Source: Pedobacter sp. MC2016-14
GTDB taxonomy: Bacteria; Bacteroidota; Bacteroidia; Sphingobacteriales; Sphingobacteriaceae
Direction of reading: 5' to 3'
DNA length: 64,000 bases
Assembly: GCF_020991475.1 (NCBI RefSeq)
Contig: NZ_JAJMPA010000003.1
Location: forward strand, 62,001 to 126,000
The position numbers and the translations under genes were made by a program. The notes under the pieces were generated by a model, which was not told where the DNA came from, ran no database searches, and saw nothing but the letters and a program-made list of their open reading frames with translations. Of the stretch, positions 1 through 9,729 are shown in pieces. The first letter of the stretch is position 1, and the number at the start of each line of letters is the position of its first letter.

Positions 1-2
1 TA

Positions 3-983
3 TTAAGTTGGTTTTGGGGATCTAAAAGACGGGGATGGTGGGTTGTAAAAATAATCAAAGAGACATTGGCGGAAGAGGGGATAGAGACATTTCCAGACTT
101 TAGTAGCGCATATATAGATTCGTTAATTCAATTTAGAAAAGTTACTATTAATGAAATAAAAAAGGCCTCTAAGAAAGAAGAAGAGGTTGGCCCCACATCG
201 GAAAATATTGCAGATAAAAGTTTTGACGAGCTTCTGAACATCGACGACCCAACATACAGAATTTCAAGATTGGAAGCCGCGAATAAAACCTTAATTTTTG
301 TAAAACCAGATAGCGCTTTGTCTGAAGCGATAACACAAATGATAACTTACGACTTTTCACAACTACCAGTTATGCAAAGTACTAAGAGAGATTTAAAAGG
401 AGTTATTAGCTGGAGATCAATCGGTCAAAAACTTTCTGTCGGTAAGAAGTCAGCTACAGTGAGAGATTTAATGGAGCCTACATTTCAATTAATAGACTCT
501 GATACTTCATTATTCAAAGCCATACCAATTATTATTGAACATGACTACGTTTTAATAAGTAATAAGTCCAAAGAAATATGCGGAATCGTTACTGCTAGCG
601 ATTTAAGTCTACAATTTAAACAGTTGACAGAACCTTTCCTCCTGGTAGCTGAAATCGAAAATCATCTTCGTCAAATACTAGGTAGACTTGAAAAGGAAGT
701 TCTTGAAAAGGGAAAAGACGAACGAGATAGTGAGAGAATTGTAGCATCTGTTGTAGATTTAACATTTGGTGAATATTTACGTTTGTGCCAGAATCCAACA
801 ATTTGGGAACAACTTTTTCTTGAGATTGACCGAGACATTTTCTGCAAAAACTTAGAAAAAGTTAAAGATATAAGAAACAATATTATGCATTTTGATCCGG
901 ACGGGCTGGAGGATGAAAATGTCGAGGTTCTAAGAAACTTCGTGAGATTACTTCAGACCTTGCGTAGTCTACAAGTGTTTTGA
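3..983 (+). CDS. CBS-domain protein, 5' end outside the window
   Basis: The frame is open from base 3, so the true start lies upstream of the window. A TTG at 66 is the first possible start inside it, but the codons before it also read as protein (a Trp-rich stretch, then VVKIIKETL). About residues 75-190, counted from the TTG, form two CBS repeats, each with the beta-strand plus 'LPVM...GVIS' or 'GIVTASDLS' pattern. The last ~110 residues are helical and end in a segment with RNNIMHF, which resembles the end of a HEPN-like helical bundle. CBS pairs usually bind adenine nucleotides and act as regulatory modules. The gene sits 165 bp before an AbiGi-like gene at the edge of a defence island, so a regulatory or sensing role there is possible. 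No enzymatic domain is visible. Confidence 0.75.
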   Translation, partial: LSWFWGSKRRGWWVVKIIKETLAEEGIETFPDFSSAYIDSLIQFRKVTINEIKKASKKEEEVGPTSENIADKSFDELLNIDDPTYRISRLEAANKTLIFVKPDSALSEAITQMITYDFSQLPVMQSTKRDLKGVISWRSIGQKLSVGKKSATVRDLMEPTFQLIDSDTSLFKAIPIIIEHDYVLISNKSKEICGIVTASDLSLQFKQLTEPFLLVAEIENHLRQILGRLEKEVLEKGKDERDSERIVASVVDLTFGEYLRLCQNPTIWEQLFLEIDRDIFCKNLEKVKDIRNNIMHFDPDGLEDENVEVLRNFVRLLQTLRSLQVF

Positions 984-1148
984 TATAGAGTTAGGCGACG
1001 AGCTATATAGATATTGAAACAGCGATTGATTATGAAATATAGCCACCAGATAATAATTGTAGAATGTAAGTGCCATCTAATTTCTCAATCAACAGTTTTT
1101 GTAGATTATGTGACTCTACATAGAAATTCAAAAAATAAAATAATATAA

Positions 1149-1901
1149 ATGGCATTAAGCGCAAATTCACTTATTCATTACACCTCGGAGTTAGACAATT
1201 TGCTAGGTATTATCAGCTCCAGTGGATTCCGATATTCATATTGCGAAGAAAAAGTAATAACTAGAGGTAATAAAAGTTTTAGTGCAGCTATAGCGATGGT
1301 GTCATTCTGCGATATTCCTCTTTCTGATTATAAAAAGCACTTTTATAACAAGAGAAATAGTGGAGATTTGGGTTATTACGGCGACTATGGAATAGGTTTG
1401 TCAAAAAAATGGGCAAATCGCAATGGCCTTAACTCAATATTTTATATTGAATATAAGTCTTTTGTCGGCACAGCGATACGTAAAGATTTTAAAAATTTCA
1501 TTAATGGTAACAGATTTATAGACCATGCAGTCCCACCTCAAGTATTTTTATATTGTAAAAATTATCAAGGTGAGCTCTTCAGAAAGGAGGCCTCAGTTAT
1601 AAAAGAATATCGCTTTTATGACGAAAGGGAGTGGCGTCTAGTTCCAGATAATAAGATGTTGAATTATCAGCCACCCGTTATAGATATATCTAATTATAGA
1701 AAAGAAAAGGCAACTTATAATGCTAGAATAAGTGCTAATTTACTTTCTTTTGAACTTGAAGATATATCATATATTATTGTTAGAGAGGAAAGTGAGGTGC
1801 CGTTAATTTATAGTAAACTCCAAAACGTTTTCCATAAAGATCTTATAGATTTAATAGCGATACGTGTACTTACCTCTGAGCAAATAATCAGCGACTTTTA
1901 A
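1149..1901 (+). CDS. AbiGi-like abortive-infection protein
   Basis: A 250-aa protein with the pattern I associate with the AbiGi family: an N-terminal LIHYTSELDNLLGII, then GFRYSYC, then MVSFCDIPLS, then YGDYGIGLSKKWA, and a mid-protein EYRFYDEREWRLVP. In lactococcal AbiG the partner AbiGii is encoded next to AbiGi. No AbiGii-like ORF is adjacent here: the next gene is hsdM, 621 bp downstream. The ATG at 1149 is the first Met in frame and is preceded by an AT-rich stretch without a Shine-Dalgarno, as is usual in Bacteroidota. The HYT start and DERE motif also recall DUF2971-type proteins, so a wider ADP-ribosyltransferase-like relationship is possible. The family call is from recall and the function is inferred. 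Confidence 0.65.
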   Translation: MALSANSLIHYTSELDNLLGIISSSGFRYSYCEEKVITRGNKSFSAAIAMVSFCDIPLSDYKKHFYNKRNSGDLGYYGDYGIGLSKKWANRNGLNSIFYIEYKSFVGTAIRKDFKNFINGNRFIDHAVPPQVFLYCKNYQGELFRKEASVIKEYRFYDEREWRLVPDNKMLNYQPPVIDISNYRKEKATYNARISANLLSFELEDISYIIVREESEVPLIYSKLQNVFHKDLIDLIAIRVLTSEQIISDF

Positions 1902-2522
1902 TGAATAATGTTGTAAGACTTCGAAGGAACAACTTGAATTAGTTAAATATATTGAATAATGCCTGGCAATTAAAAGGTGTTATCTATAGCAAAATGTCAA
2001 TCTGCTATTTATCTATATTTAAGCGCAGTGGTTGCATATGAAAACTTCTATTTCTTACTTACTATTTTATCCTATTTGCGCTACAACAATCTCTTCGATT
2101 AGATTAACAAACTAATCCATGATTCAATATAGCTATAAATGGCTAATCATAAAAAGCGAGGGATGTGTTGTAGTTACCAAGTTAAGTAATAATGTGGATT
2201 TCAATGAATATCTTATTACTGCAAAGTGCTTAATGAGGTAACCTAACATTCCTCAAAAGCTAATCTCCACTTTCGCCAGCGTTGTAACAATAAGAGGCCT
2301 TTCAACTATGTTAAAATTTCACCATCTTGCACAACTAGTATTTTCAAATTCTAATAATTTCACATATCTGAATATCAGAACAGTAATGAAATGAATTAAA
2401 AAAAAAAATTTGGTGTTGCGTCATTTAGGGGATTTTACTTCTGAAAAAATACAATATATGACCTACTTATACATTATAAACGCAGATATATATAACATCG
2501 CATTTAAAAGAACTAAAAAAGC
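1902..2522 (+). other. Gene-free spacer upstream of the type I R-M operon
   Basis: This is 621 bp of AT-rich DNA with stops in all frames. No tRNA, inverted repeat or long ORF is evident. It must carry the promoter of the hsdMSR operon, but I could not identify a clear TTTG/TAnnTTTG pair. Confidence 0.5.
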
Positions 2523-4592
2523 ATGAGCATTAATATTCTGAAATACGAATCAGACGTATGGCGTACAGCCGATCTACTTATTGGAGCTGGAATCAAACAG
2601 AGTGATTTTCCTAAATATATGATGCCTTATTTCGCCCTATTGATGGTTGAAAGCAGGTTAATACGAGAAGCAAACAGATTGGCGGAAGAAATAGGTAAAG
2701 AAAGTATTGAAGATTTTGTAGAGGAGTTCCAGTTAGCAGGATTAGGATATAATGACTACATCATCCGAAAAGGTAAATCCCTAAAAGATATTTGCAAGAA
2801 CGACAAGGCTTTTGACTCTGATTTTCACCTCTACTTAAAATCTTTTGACCCTGAAACAAAATATTTGTTGGGAGTTGACAAAGGGACAGAGGATGAGAAA
2901 TTTCTGGATATTTCAGGCATAAGCGGTCAGCTTAAAAAGAAAAGAATATTATTTGAAACGGTACAGGCTTGGAGCGAAATTGACCTTACACCCTTTAATA
3001 ACTCTGAAATAACCACTCTTGAGGAACACATTAAAAGAAAATGGGCAGATATTTCAGCAGAAACAGCCGGAGAACAGTACACTCCGGACGATATTATTTC
3101 GCTTATCTCGGACCTTATTGCCTCTAAAATTGAGGATAATGGGAAGTTCCTTACGATATATGACCCTACTTGCGGAGGTGGCAACTTACTCTTTGGTGTA
3201 GAGGATAAAATCAAAGAGAAATTCAAAAGACCTACGAAAACATTTGGTGAAGACTGGAGCGATAGCCTTTATGCCCTGGCGAAGATAGAGAGTCGTTTTA
3301 GGGCTGATTCAGAAATCAAATATGGCAATACACTTACCAACATATCTTTCATTGAAAAGCGATTTGATATAGTAGTTGCTAATCCACCTTACGGTGTAGA
3401 TTGGAAAGGCTACCAGAAAGATATTCAGAACGATACTACTGAACGCTTTGTCGCACTCCCGTCTATTTCAGATGGTCAATTCCTGTTTACGCAACATATC
3501 TTATACCAATTAGCGAATGATGGGTTTTCGGTAGTCGTTCATAATGGTTCCACACTGTTTAGTGGTGATGCAGGTAGTGGTGAAAGCACTATTAGAAAAC
3601 ACTTTTTTGACAATGATTGGGTGGAAGGTATCGTTCAAATGCCTACGGATGAATTTTTCAACACAGGTATTTATACCTACCTGTGGATATTCAATAAAAA
3701 TAAACCTGTCGAAAGAAAAGACAAAGTAATCCTAATCAATGCAAGTGAACTGTATGAAGGACTTAAAAAGAGCAAGGGTAAGAAGCGTAAACAAATGAAT
3801 CTTGACAATAGGACTGAAATTGTAAAAGCATTCACCGACTTCAAAGAAAATGAATTTTGTAAAGTATTCGACAAATGGCATTTTTACTACAACAGGCAGA
3901 GCATTCTGCTTACTAATGTGGATATAAATGGCAAATTCATTGAAATGCCAGTTAAGGAAACCAAAGAGGGTGAAAAAGTAGAAGCAAAATCCATCAAGCT
4001 CGATCCGGTGAAAATTACGATTACCGATGAAACTGGTACAGTTACTTTCACAGACTTTGAAATTACCGAATTTGATAAAACAAAGTACCCATCATTGGAT
4101 GCAAAATTCAATGAAGAAATAAAGCCAAATATTGCTGCAATTGACTATAAAGAACAGAACGCAAAATTATTCACGAAGAAGGCTATCTATTGGTATGATG
4201 AAGATAAAGAAACTATTATTGAGGAGGCTAATGGCAAAAAAACCGAATTGGGTTGCGGAAAAATAATCATCAAAGCAACCTTTAAGAAGGCCACCAAAAC
4301 CAAAGAGGCTTGCGTAACTATTTCGGTAGAAATAACCAAAGATATGGAAAAGGACTATGAAATTATACCCTATTCACCGATTGAAAATGAAAACCAGCAG
4401 ACGATAGTCAATTTTATGACTAAATATGTAACTAAGCCATTTAAGTATGTGGACAATGTGGTTGGGGTGGAAATCAACTTCAACAAAGTCTTTTACATAC
4501 CCGAGAAGCTGCGAGAAGTTTATACTATCGATGCTGATTTAGAAGCGTTGGAAAATGATTTAACCAACTTAGAAAAGGAATTGGCTTTATGA
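2523..4592 (+). CDS. hsdM: Type I restriction-modification DNA methyltransferase subunit (HsdM)
   Basis: A 689-aa N6-adenine methyltransferase. The N-terminal ~150 residues are the helical HsdM domain. The catalytic domain starts at AGEQYTPDDII (about residue 182), followed by the SAM-binding motif I DPTCGGGNLLFG (about 215) and catalytic motif IV NPPYGVDW (about 286). HsdM supplies methylation in the HsdM2S complex and also takes part in cutting when HsdR joins. The protein is longer than a typical ~520-aa HsdM. The extra ~200 residues near the C terminus are rich in Lys, Glu and Thr and have no motif I recognise. The stop overlaps hsdS by 4 bp (ATGA), which implies translational coupling. 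Confidence 0.95.
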   Translation: MSINILKYESDVWRTADLLIGAGIKQSDFPKYMMPYFALLMVESRLIREANRLAEEIGKESIEDFVEEFQLAGLGYNDYIIRKGKSLKDICKNDKAFDSDFHLYLKSFDPETKYLLGVDKGTEDEKFLDISGISGQLKKKRILFETVQAWSEIDLTPFNNSEITTLEEHIKRKWADISAETAGEQYTPDDIISLISDLIASKIEDNGKFLTIYDPTCGGGNLLFGVEDKIKEKFKRPTKTFGEDWSDSLYALAKIESRFRADSEIKYGNTLTNISFIEKRFDIVVANPPYGVDWKGYQKDIQNDTTERFVALPSISDGQFLFTQHILYQLANDGFSVVVHNGSTLFSGDAGSGESTIRKHFFDNDWVEGIVQMPTDEFFNTGIYTYLWIFNKNKPVERKDKVILINASELYEGLKKSKGKKRKQMNLDNRTEIVKAFTDFKENEFCKVFDKWHFYYNRQSILLTNVDINGKFIEMPVKETKEGEKVEAKSIKLDPVKITITDETGTVTFTDFEITEFDKTKYPSLDAKFNEEIKPNIAAIDYKEQNAKLFTKKAIYWYDEDKETIIEEANGKKTELGCGKIIIKATFKKATKTKEACVTISVEITKDMEKDYEIIPYSPIENENQQTIVNFMTKYVTKPFKYVDNVVGVEINFNKVFYIPEKLREVYTIDADLEALENDLTNLEKELAL

Positions 4593-5878
4593 TGAAACAC
4601 AACTCATATAGGGATTCTGAGCTTGACTGGTTGAGTAAGGTTCCATCCACTTGGCAAGTGCTGAGAGTTAAGGACATTACTATAAAAATCGGAAGTGGCG
4701 TTACTCCTAAAGGTGGAAGTGAAGTGTATGTTGATTCAGGCATTCCCCTTCTAAGAAGCCAAAATGTCTATGATGATGGATTGAGAATTGATGATGTGTC
4801 ATTCATTGATGAGGAAACTCATCATAAAATGAAAAACTCGCAGCTCAAACCTTTTGATATTTTAATCAATATCACTGGTGCTTCCATTGGAAGATCTTGT
4901 ATTGTTCCTGATAGCCTCCCAACAGCTAATATTAACCAGCACATCATTTACATTAGGATGAAAAAATCCTTAGTGCCTTATGTTTCTTATTATTTTAAAT
5001 CAAATGCACTCAAAGAATATATTAATCTAATTCAGGCAGGTTCCTCAAAAGAAGCCCTAAACATGGGACAAACTTTGAGCACACCGATCCTTTTGCCAAG
5101 TCAAGCAGAACAAACCGCCATTGCCGAATATCTCGACACAAAGACCCAAGCAATAGATAAGAAAGTAAGCTTACTGGAAAAGAAAATAGGCTACTATCAA
5201 GAATTGCGTAAAAGTCTGATAAATAAAACAGTTACTCAAGGGCTTGATAAAAATGTAAAGCTTAAAGACAGTGGAATTGATTGGATTGGGCAGATACCGG
5301 AACACTGGGAGGTGAAAAGATTTAAAAGTTTTGCAAAGACGATTAAAGGAAAAAATCTTAATACCTCAGACTTTCATTTTGATAACGCACTACCATTATT
5401 AAGTCTAGAATACCTAAGGAATGAAAGTGTGAAGTTTGACACTTTTGCTTACAGTGCTGATAAATCTATTAAGGCAACAAAAAAAGACCTTATTATCGTT
5501 TGGGATGGTGCTGCTGTAGGTGAAATATTGAAAGCAAAAGAGGGATATATTTCAAGCACGATAGCCAAAATAAAATTTCAAAGAGAAGTTAGTTCAAGAT
5601 TCTTTTACTTTTTGCGAGACACTTTAGATTACACATTGAAACAAATTCCGACAGGGATGGGCATTCCGCATTTAAATCCTACAGTGCTTAATAATTTCCC
5701 ATGCCCAGCACCCCCACTAGCAGAGCAAATACTAATAGCTGAATTTTTAGAAAAGAAGATTGGATTGATCGAAAAAATCATTACAAATATTCAATACCAG
5801 GCAACCGCCCTCAAGGAGCTTCGCAAAACACTAATTAATGATGTGGTAACTGGTAAAATCAAAGTAATTAAAGATTAA
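4589..5878 (+). CDS. hsdS: Type I restriction-modification specificity subunit (HsdS)
   Basis: A 429-aa specificity subunit with two target-recognition domains. Each half begins with the typical 'DSxxxWxxxVPxxWxVxRxK' entry (SELDWLSKVPSTW near residue 10; DSGIDWIGQIPEHW near 228). Each ends with the conserved helix start (LPSQAEQTAIAEYLD near 170; PPLAEQILIAEFLEKK near 375), followed by the coiled-coil spacer. The protein selects the bipartite DNA target for both methylation and cleavage. Both TRDs and both spacers look full-length, so the specificity should be functional. There is a one-base gap to hsdR, so the three genes form a single operon. Confidence 0.95.
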   Translation: MMKHNSYRDSELDWLSKVPSTWQVLRVKDITIKIGSGVTPKGGSEVYVDSGIPLLRSQNVYDDGLRIDDVSFIDEETHHKMKNSQLKPFDILINITGASIGRSCIVPDSLPTANINQHIIYIRMKKSLVPYVSYYFKSNALKEYINLIQAGSSKEALNMGQTLSTPILLPSQAEQTAIAEYLDTKTQAIDKKVSLLEKKIGYYQELRKSLINKTVTQGLDKNVKLKDSGIDWIGQIPEHWEVKRFKSFAKTIKGKNLNTSDFHFDNALPLLSLEYLRNESVKFDTFAYSADKSIKATKKDLIIVWDGAAVGEILKAKEGYISSTIAKIKFQREVSSRFFYFLRDTLDYTLKQIPTGMGIPHLNPTVLNNFPCPAPPLAEQILIAEFLEKKIGLIEKIITNIQYQATALKELRKTLINDVVTGKIKVIKD

Positions 5879-5879
5879 G

Positions 5880-8800
5880 ATGAAGGAATTAGACTTACAA
5901 GATAAATACCTTATCAACTTTCTTTGTGAACGGCCTGATGGCCTGCTTTATAAAGAAGCGAAAGCCAATACTGTATCGCCTAATTTCTTCATCATTGAGG
6001 ATTTAAAATATTTCATTTCCGAAACGGAACTGAACAAAGCGAATTATAAAAAGCTGCTAAAAAAGTTCAGTAGTGAGAAAGACCTACTAAATGCGTTTGC
6101 GCTTTTCTTGGATGAGAAAGTAAAATCCTCCATGAATATGGCCATATTCATCAATACTAATAAATCGGTTACGTTTGAAGGCATCAAGCTGCATTTGTTC
6201 TATCCAAGTGGCAGCGAGTTTGAGGAAGATAAATTGTTTGACCAAAATGTCTTTTCGGTTGTTCAGGAAATGCCCTACACCTTCAAGTATGAAGGCAAGC
6301 AATATTTTTCATTCCGGCCGGATTTATCCTTTTTTCTTAATGGTATTTACTTAGGCTATAGTGAACTAAAAAGCAACTGGACAAATCAGACAGCTACAAA
6401 AAACGGGCGAAGAAAAGTTAGCAATGACTACTTGAATGCAGTTCAGGAGTATTTAACAATTGCTGACAAGAATGACTTGTCCCTATCCATTCGCAAAGAT
6501 TTTTTAAAAATATTTGAGAAGGCTATTCACATCACTTCTACCGATATTTCCGAAACCTATGTAATACGTAATATTTCTAATCAGTTTGATGAAATTAAAA
6601 CCACTGTAATCAACGGTAGTTATGATTTTGAACAGTACGAAAAGAAGATACTAAAAGATTTTAAGCCTTATCCACTCCGTAACAAGGAAGCATCCAAGAC
6701 GCAGCGTTTTGAAGAGGTGTTCAAAGCCCTTTACGACAAGAAAATGATAGAGAAAGAAATTCTCTATTACAATTTTATTGAACGTGAATTGATAAAAAAA
6801 GAAGGAAGCAGAGCAAAAGAATATAAACACAATGACGGTAGGTTAATTAGTCCAAGGCCTAAACAAAAATTCGGAACTGATAAAGTTCTTTCTAAAATCA
6901 ATGAATTTCTGGAGCATGAAAATGAGCCTGACTATTTCATAAAGAAGCTGGATTCAGAATTGAGAGCTAAAGGAATTGGTGATAACCAAATCAAAGAGTT
7001 GATCGCCAAACGCCAGAAATATCAGAATAATAAGACTGTTTATTCGCTCTTATTGCAGTATGCAGCAGGATTCGGGAAAAGTAATATCATTGGCTGGACA
7101 GCCCTGCAATTAAAAGATCTTCGCAAAGATGGTCTGTATGTCTATGATAAAGTGATGTTGGTTGTTGATAGATTACAACTCCGGGATCAACTTGATTCAA
7201 AGCTACATAACATGAATATTCAGAAAGGAATGTTCATTGAAGCCTCAGACAAAAAAAGCTTTATCACTGCTCTTAGCAGTGATAAAAGGATTGTGGTTGT
7301 CAACCTACAAAAGTTTACCGCTGTAAATAGCATTATGGATGAAGCGATAGTAAAAAAGCTGTCTAAATTAAGGATAGCTTTCCTGATCGATGAAATCCAC
7401 AGAAGCAACAGTGGTGTTCAACATGAAGAAATGATAAGTGTATTTGACGAACTACAAAGCAGTTTTGATCAAAGTAAAGAGTATCAGGCACAGCACACCA
7501 AGAAAAATTTAATTGTTGGTTTCACCGCCACACCAAGCGACCATACCTTAGCCAGATTTGGAGAGTTTAATAAATATGCGGAATCCGAGAAAATTTGGAT
7601 TCCATTTGATAGCTATACCATGCGGGAAGCGATTGAAGATGGTTACATTTTAAACCCGATTAGAGGTATAGTTCCCGTTTCAGCAAAGATGTTTTTTGAA
7701 ATTCCTGACAACGACCTTGAAGGTTTTGAAGGCGATTTAGGTTACGGATTTGAGGAAATTCCGGATGATACAGATACAGGCGTTGATGAAGAAGGAAAGA
7801 AGTACGCAATACGCAAAAAGAAAATATACGGAAATACACAGCGTATCGAAGCAATATCCAAATTCATTGTTGAACGCTTACTTTCATCAGTTTACCCCAA
7901 TATCAGAGGTACAGCAAAAGCAATGCTTGCTGTTTCTTCCATTCCTGCTGCAATAAAGTATAAAGGCTTTATTGATAAATATTTTGCTGAATTAGTAAAG
8001 GACAAGAAATATGAGCGATTTGTTGACGCTCCGATATATATCGTCTATTCAGAGAGCCAGGAACACAGAAGTGCTAATGGTTTAAATGGAGGAATCAATG
8101 AAGAAAAAGTATTGCAGAACTTCGCCATTAAGAAAAATGGATTAATCATAGTGGTTGACAAGCTGCAAACAGGTTTTGATGAACCCAAGCTTCATACACT
8201 TTTTCTTGATAAGGAAATCAAAGGGATTAATGCCATTCAAACAATCTCAAGAGTAAATAGAACTGCTAAATACAAGAATGATTGTAAGATCATCGATTTT
8301 TCATATAAAAACGTCAATGTAAAAAATATCAAGGCAGCATTTGAGCATTTTAGCAATGTGGTGGTTTCTGATTTTGACCCATTGGGCGACGAAGAAAAAT
8401 TGGTGAATGTGCTTAAGGAATTGAATACTCACTCAATTTTTAAAGCCAACTTTCCTTCCTTTAATGCCTATCATACGTCAAAACCTAATATTTCTTTGAT
8501 TATAGCCATTGAAGATGCAATGGATGATTATATTCGCAATTTTAAGGAGGAAGCCAAGAAATTAAAAGAAAAGATATTAGTCTACTTTAAAATCCTTAAT
8601 CTTATAGAGTTTGTAATAGAATTAGACCCGAAATACAGCGAAACACTTCTCTTGGATTTCTGGCGTAAATACAACATACTCTATAATCAAATCAATAAAG
8701 ATTCAGAGATAATAGATGATGTAGAAATATACTTTGACAATCGTATCGGCATCATCGCACCTAAAGAAATAAAGCCTAACAGTACAAAATCCGTAGTTGC

Positions 8801-9665
8801 AGAACCAGCCGGTGAATATGGTAATAAAAAATACAGATACCACATTCTAAAAGTGATTGAGAAACGAAATCAGGAAGAAGAAGCGATTGCAGAACTCATA
8901 GCAGATTTTGAAAGTAAAATTACCTCGTTATTCGAGTTTATTAAGCAAGATGAAAACGGTCAAAGGCTTATTGCGAAGATTAATGACGATGGTACCGCTT
9001 TCTCTCAGGATGAAATTTATGCTGACTTCTCAAGAATATACCGAAAATTCACCATTAGAAATAAGGAGTTAGGCGATTTCTTTATTAGGGAAACTAAAGA
9101 TATTCTAAGTCAGTTGTGTGATGACCTCGAGAGGACCTTGAAGGAAAGCATCTCCAAAAATACAATTACCGAGATTGCTGAAGGTTATATCTACATCTCC
9201 ACTGATGACTTAATAGCAGCCCAAAACATCTTCGTAAAGTACAGCCATTTTGCAGCGTCATTGGGTTTCGAAATTACTGATGAAGGAACGTTCGAACAAG
9301 GTTCATGGATAAAAAAGGGAATTAAAATGGTTCAGAACTTTTTGAAGCGTGAAGAAGTTCAGGAAATTTACCAAAAAGGCAAAAGGAGTTTAGAACTGGC
9401 CCACATTGAGAAGGTTCAAGCTGAAATTGATGGCTTAAAAGTTGGTGCAGCGGCCCAGCTTTTAGAAAGCGTGAAAGGGACATCCAATGTGGCAGTTAAG
9501 CTTGGGTCTATAGTATTGCTAAAGGTCGTTACAAATGGGCAGGAACAAACTGTTATTTTCGATCTTTCCGATCAACAGCGCCAAAATCTGGAAAAGAACA
9601 CTTTTTTACTCAACCAACCGCAAGATCTCTTGAAGCTCTTAAGAGGTAATATTAACGAAGATTAG
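5880..9665 (+). CDS. hsdR: Type I restriction endonuclease subunit (HsdR)
   Basis: A 1261-aa restriction/translocation subunit. An N-terminal PD-(D/E)XK nuclease is visible as FRPDLSFFLNGIYLGYSELK (about residues 143-162, Asp plus E-L-K). The SF2 motor follows with motif I AAGFGKSNII (about 396; GFGKS rather than the usual GSGKS), motif II LIDEIHRSNSG (about 502), motif III GFTATPS (about 554) and motif VI TISRVNRTAKYKND (about 791). The remaining ~440 C-terminal residues are helical and should dock onto HsdM/HsdS. The reading frame is intact, so the R-M system appears complete and active. The small spacer to the abiH-like gene (64 bp) suggests that gene could share the transcript. Confidence 0.95.
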   Translation: MKELDLQDKYLINFLCERPDGLLYKEAKANTVSPNFFIIEDLKYFISETELNKANYKKLLKKFSSEKDLLNAFALFLDEKVKSSMNMAIFINTNKSVTFEGIKLHLFYPSGSEFEEDKLFDQNVFSVVQEMPYTFKYEGKQYFSFRPDLSFFLNGIYLGYSELKSNWTNQTATKNGRRKVSNDYLNAVQEYLTIADKNDLSLSIRKDFLKIFEKAIHITSTDISETYVIRNISNQFDEIKTTVINGSYDFEQYEKKILKDFKPYPLRNKEASKTQRFEEVFKALYDKKMIEKEILYYNFIERELIKKEGSRAKEYKHNDGRLISPRPKQKFGTDKVLSKINEFLEHENEPDYFIKKLDSELRAKGIGDNQIKELIAKRQKYQNNKTVYSLLLQYAAGFGKSNIIGWTALQLKDLRKDGLYVYDKVMLVVDRLQLRDQLDSKLHNMNIQKGMFIEASDKKSFITALSSDKRIVVVNLQKFTAVNSIMDEAIVKKLSKLRIAFLIDEIHRSNSGVQHEEMISVFDELQSSFDQSKEYQAQHTKKNLIVGFTATPSDHTLARFGEFNKYAESEKIWIPFDSYTMREAIEDGYILNPIRGIVPVSAKMFFEIPDNDLEGFEGDLGYGFEEIPDDTDTGVDEEGKKYAIRKKKIYGNTQRIEAISKFIVERLLSSVYPNIRGTAKAMLAVSSIPAAIKYKGFIDKYFAELVKDKKYERFVDAPIYIVYSESQEHRSANGLNGGINEEKVLQNFAIKKNGLIIVVDKLQTGFDEPKLHTLFLDKEIKGINAIQTISRVNRTAKYKNDCKIIDFSYKNVNVKNIKAAFEHFSNVVVSDFDPLGDEEKLVNVLKELNTHSIFKANFPSFNAYHTSKPNISLIIAIEDAMDDYIRNFKEEAKKLKEKILVYFKILNLIEFVIELDPKYSETLLLDFWRKYNILYNQINKDSEIIDDVEIYFDNRIGIIAPKEIKPNSTKSVVAEPAGEYGNKKYRYHILKVIEKRNQEEEAIAELIADFESKITSLFEFIKQDENGQRLIAKINDDGTAFSQDEIYADFSRIYRKFTIRNKELGDFFIRETKDILSQLCDDLERTLKESISKNTITEIAEGYIYISTDDLIAAQNIFVKYSHFAASLGFEITDEGTFEQGSWIKKGIKMVQNFLKREEVQEIYQKGKRSLELAHIEKVQAEIDGLKVGAAAQLLESVKGTSNVAVKLGSIVLLKVVTNGQEQTVIFDLSDQQRQNLEKNTFLLNQPQDLLKLLRGNINED

Positions 9666-9729
9666 GTTGTGAATTTTATGATATTTTTATAAAACCAATA
9701 AGCTTTTTTTCTTAACCAAACAACTCTAC

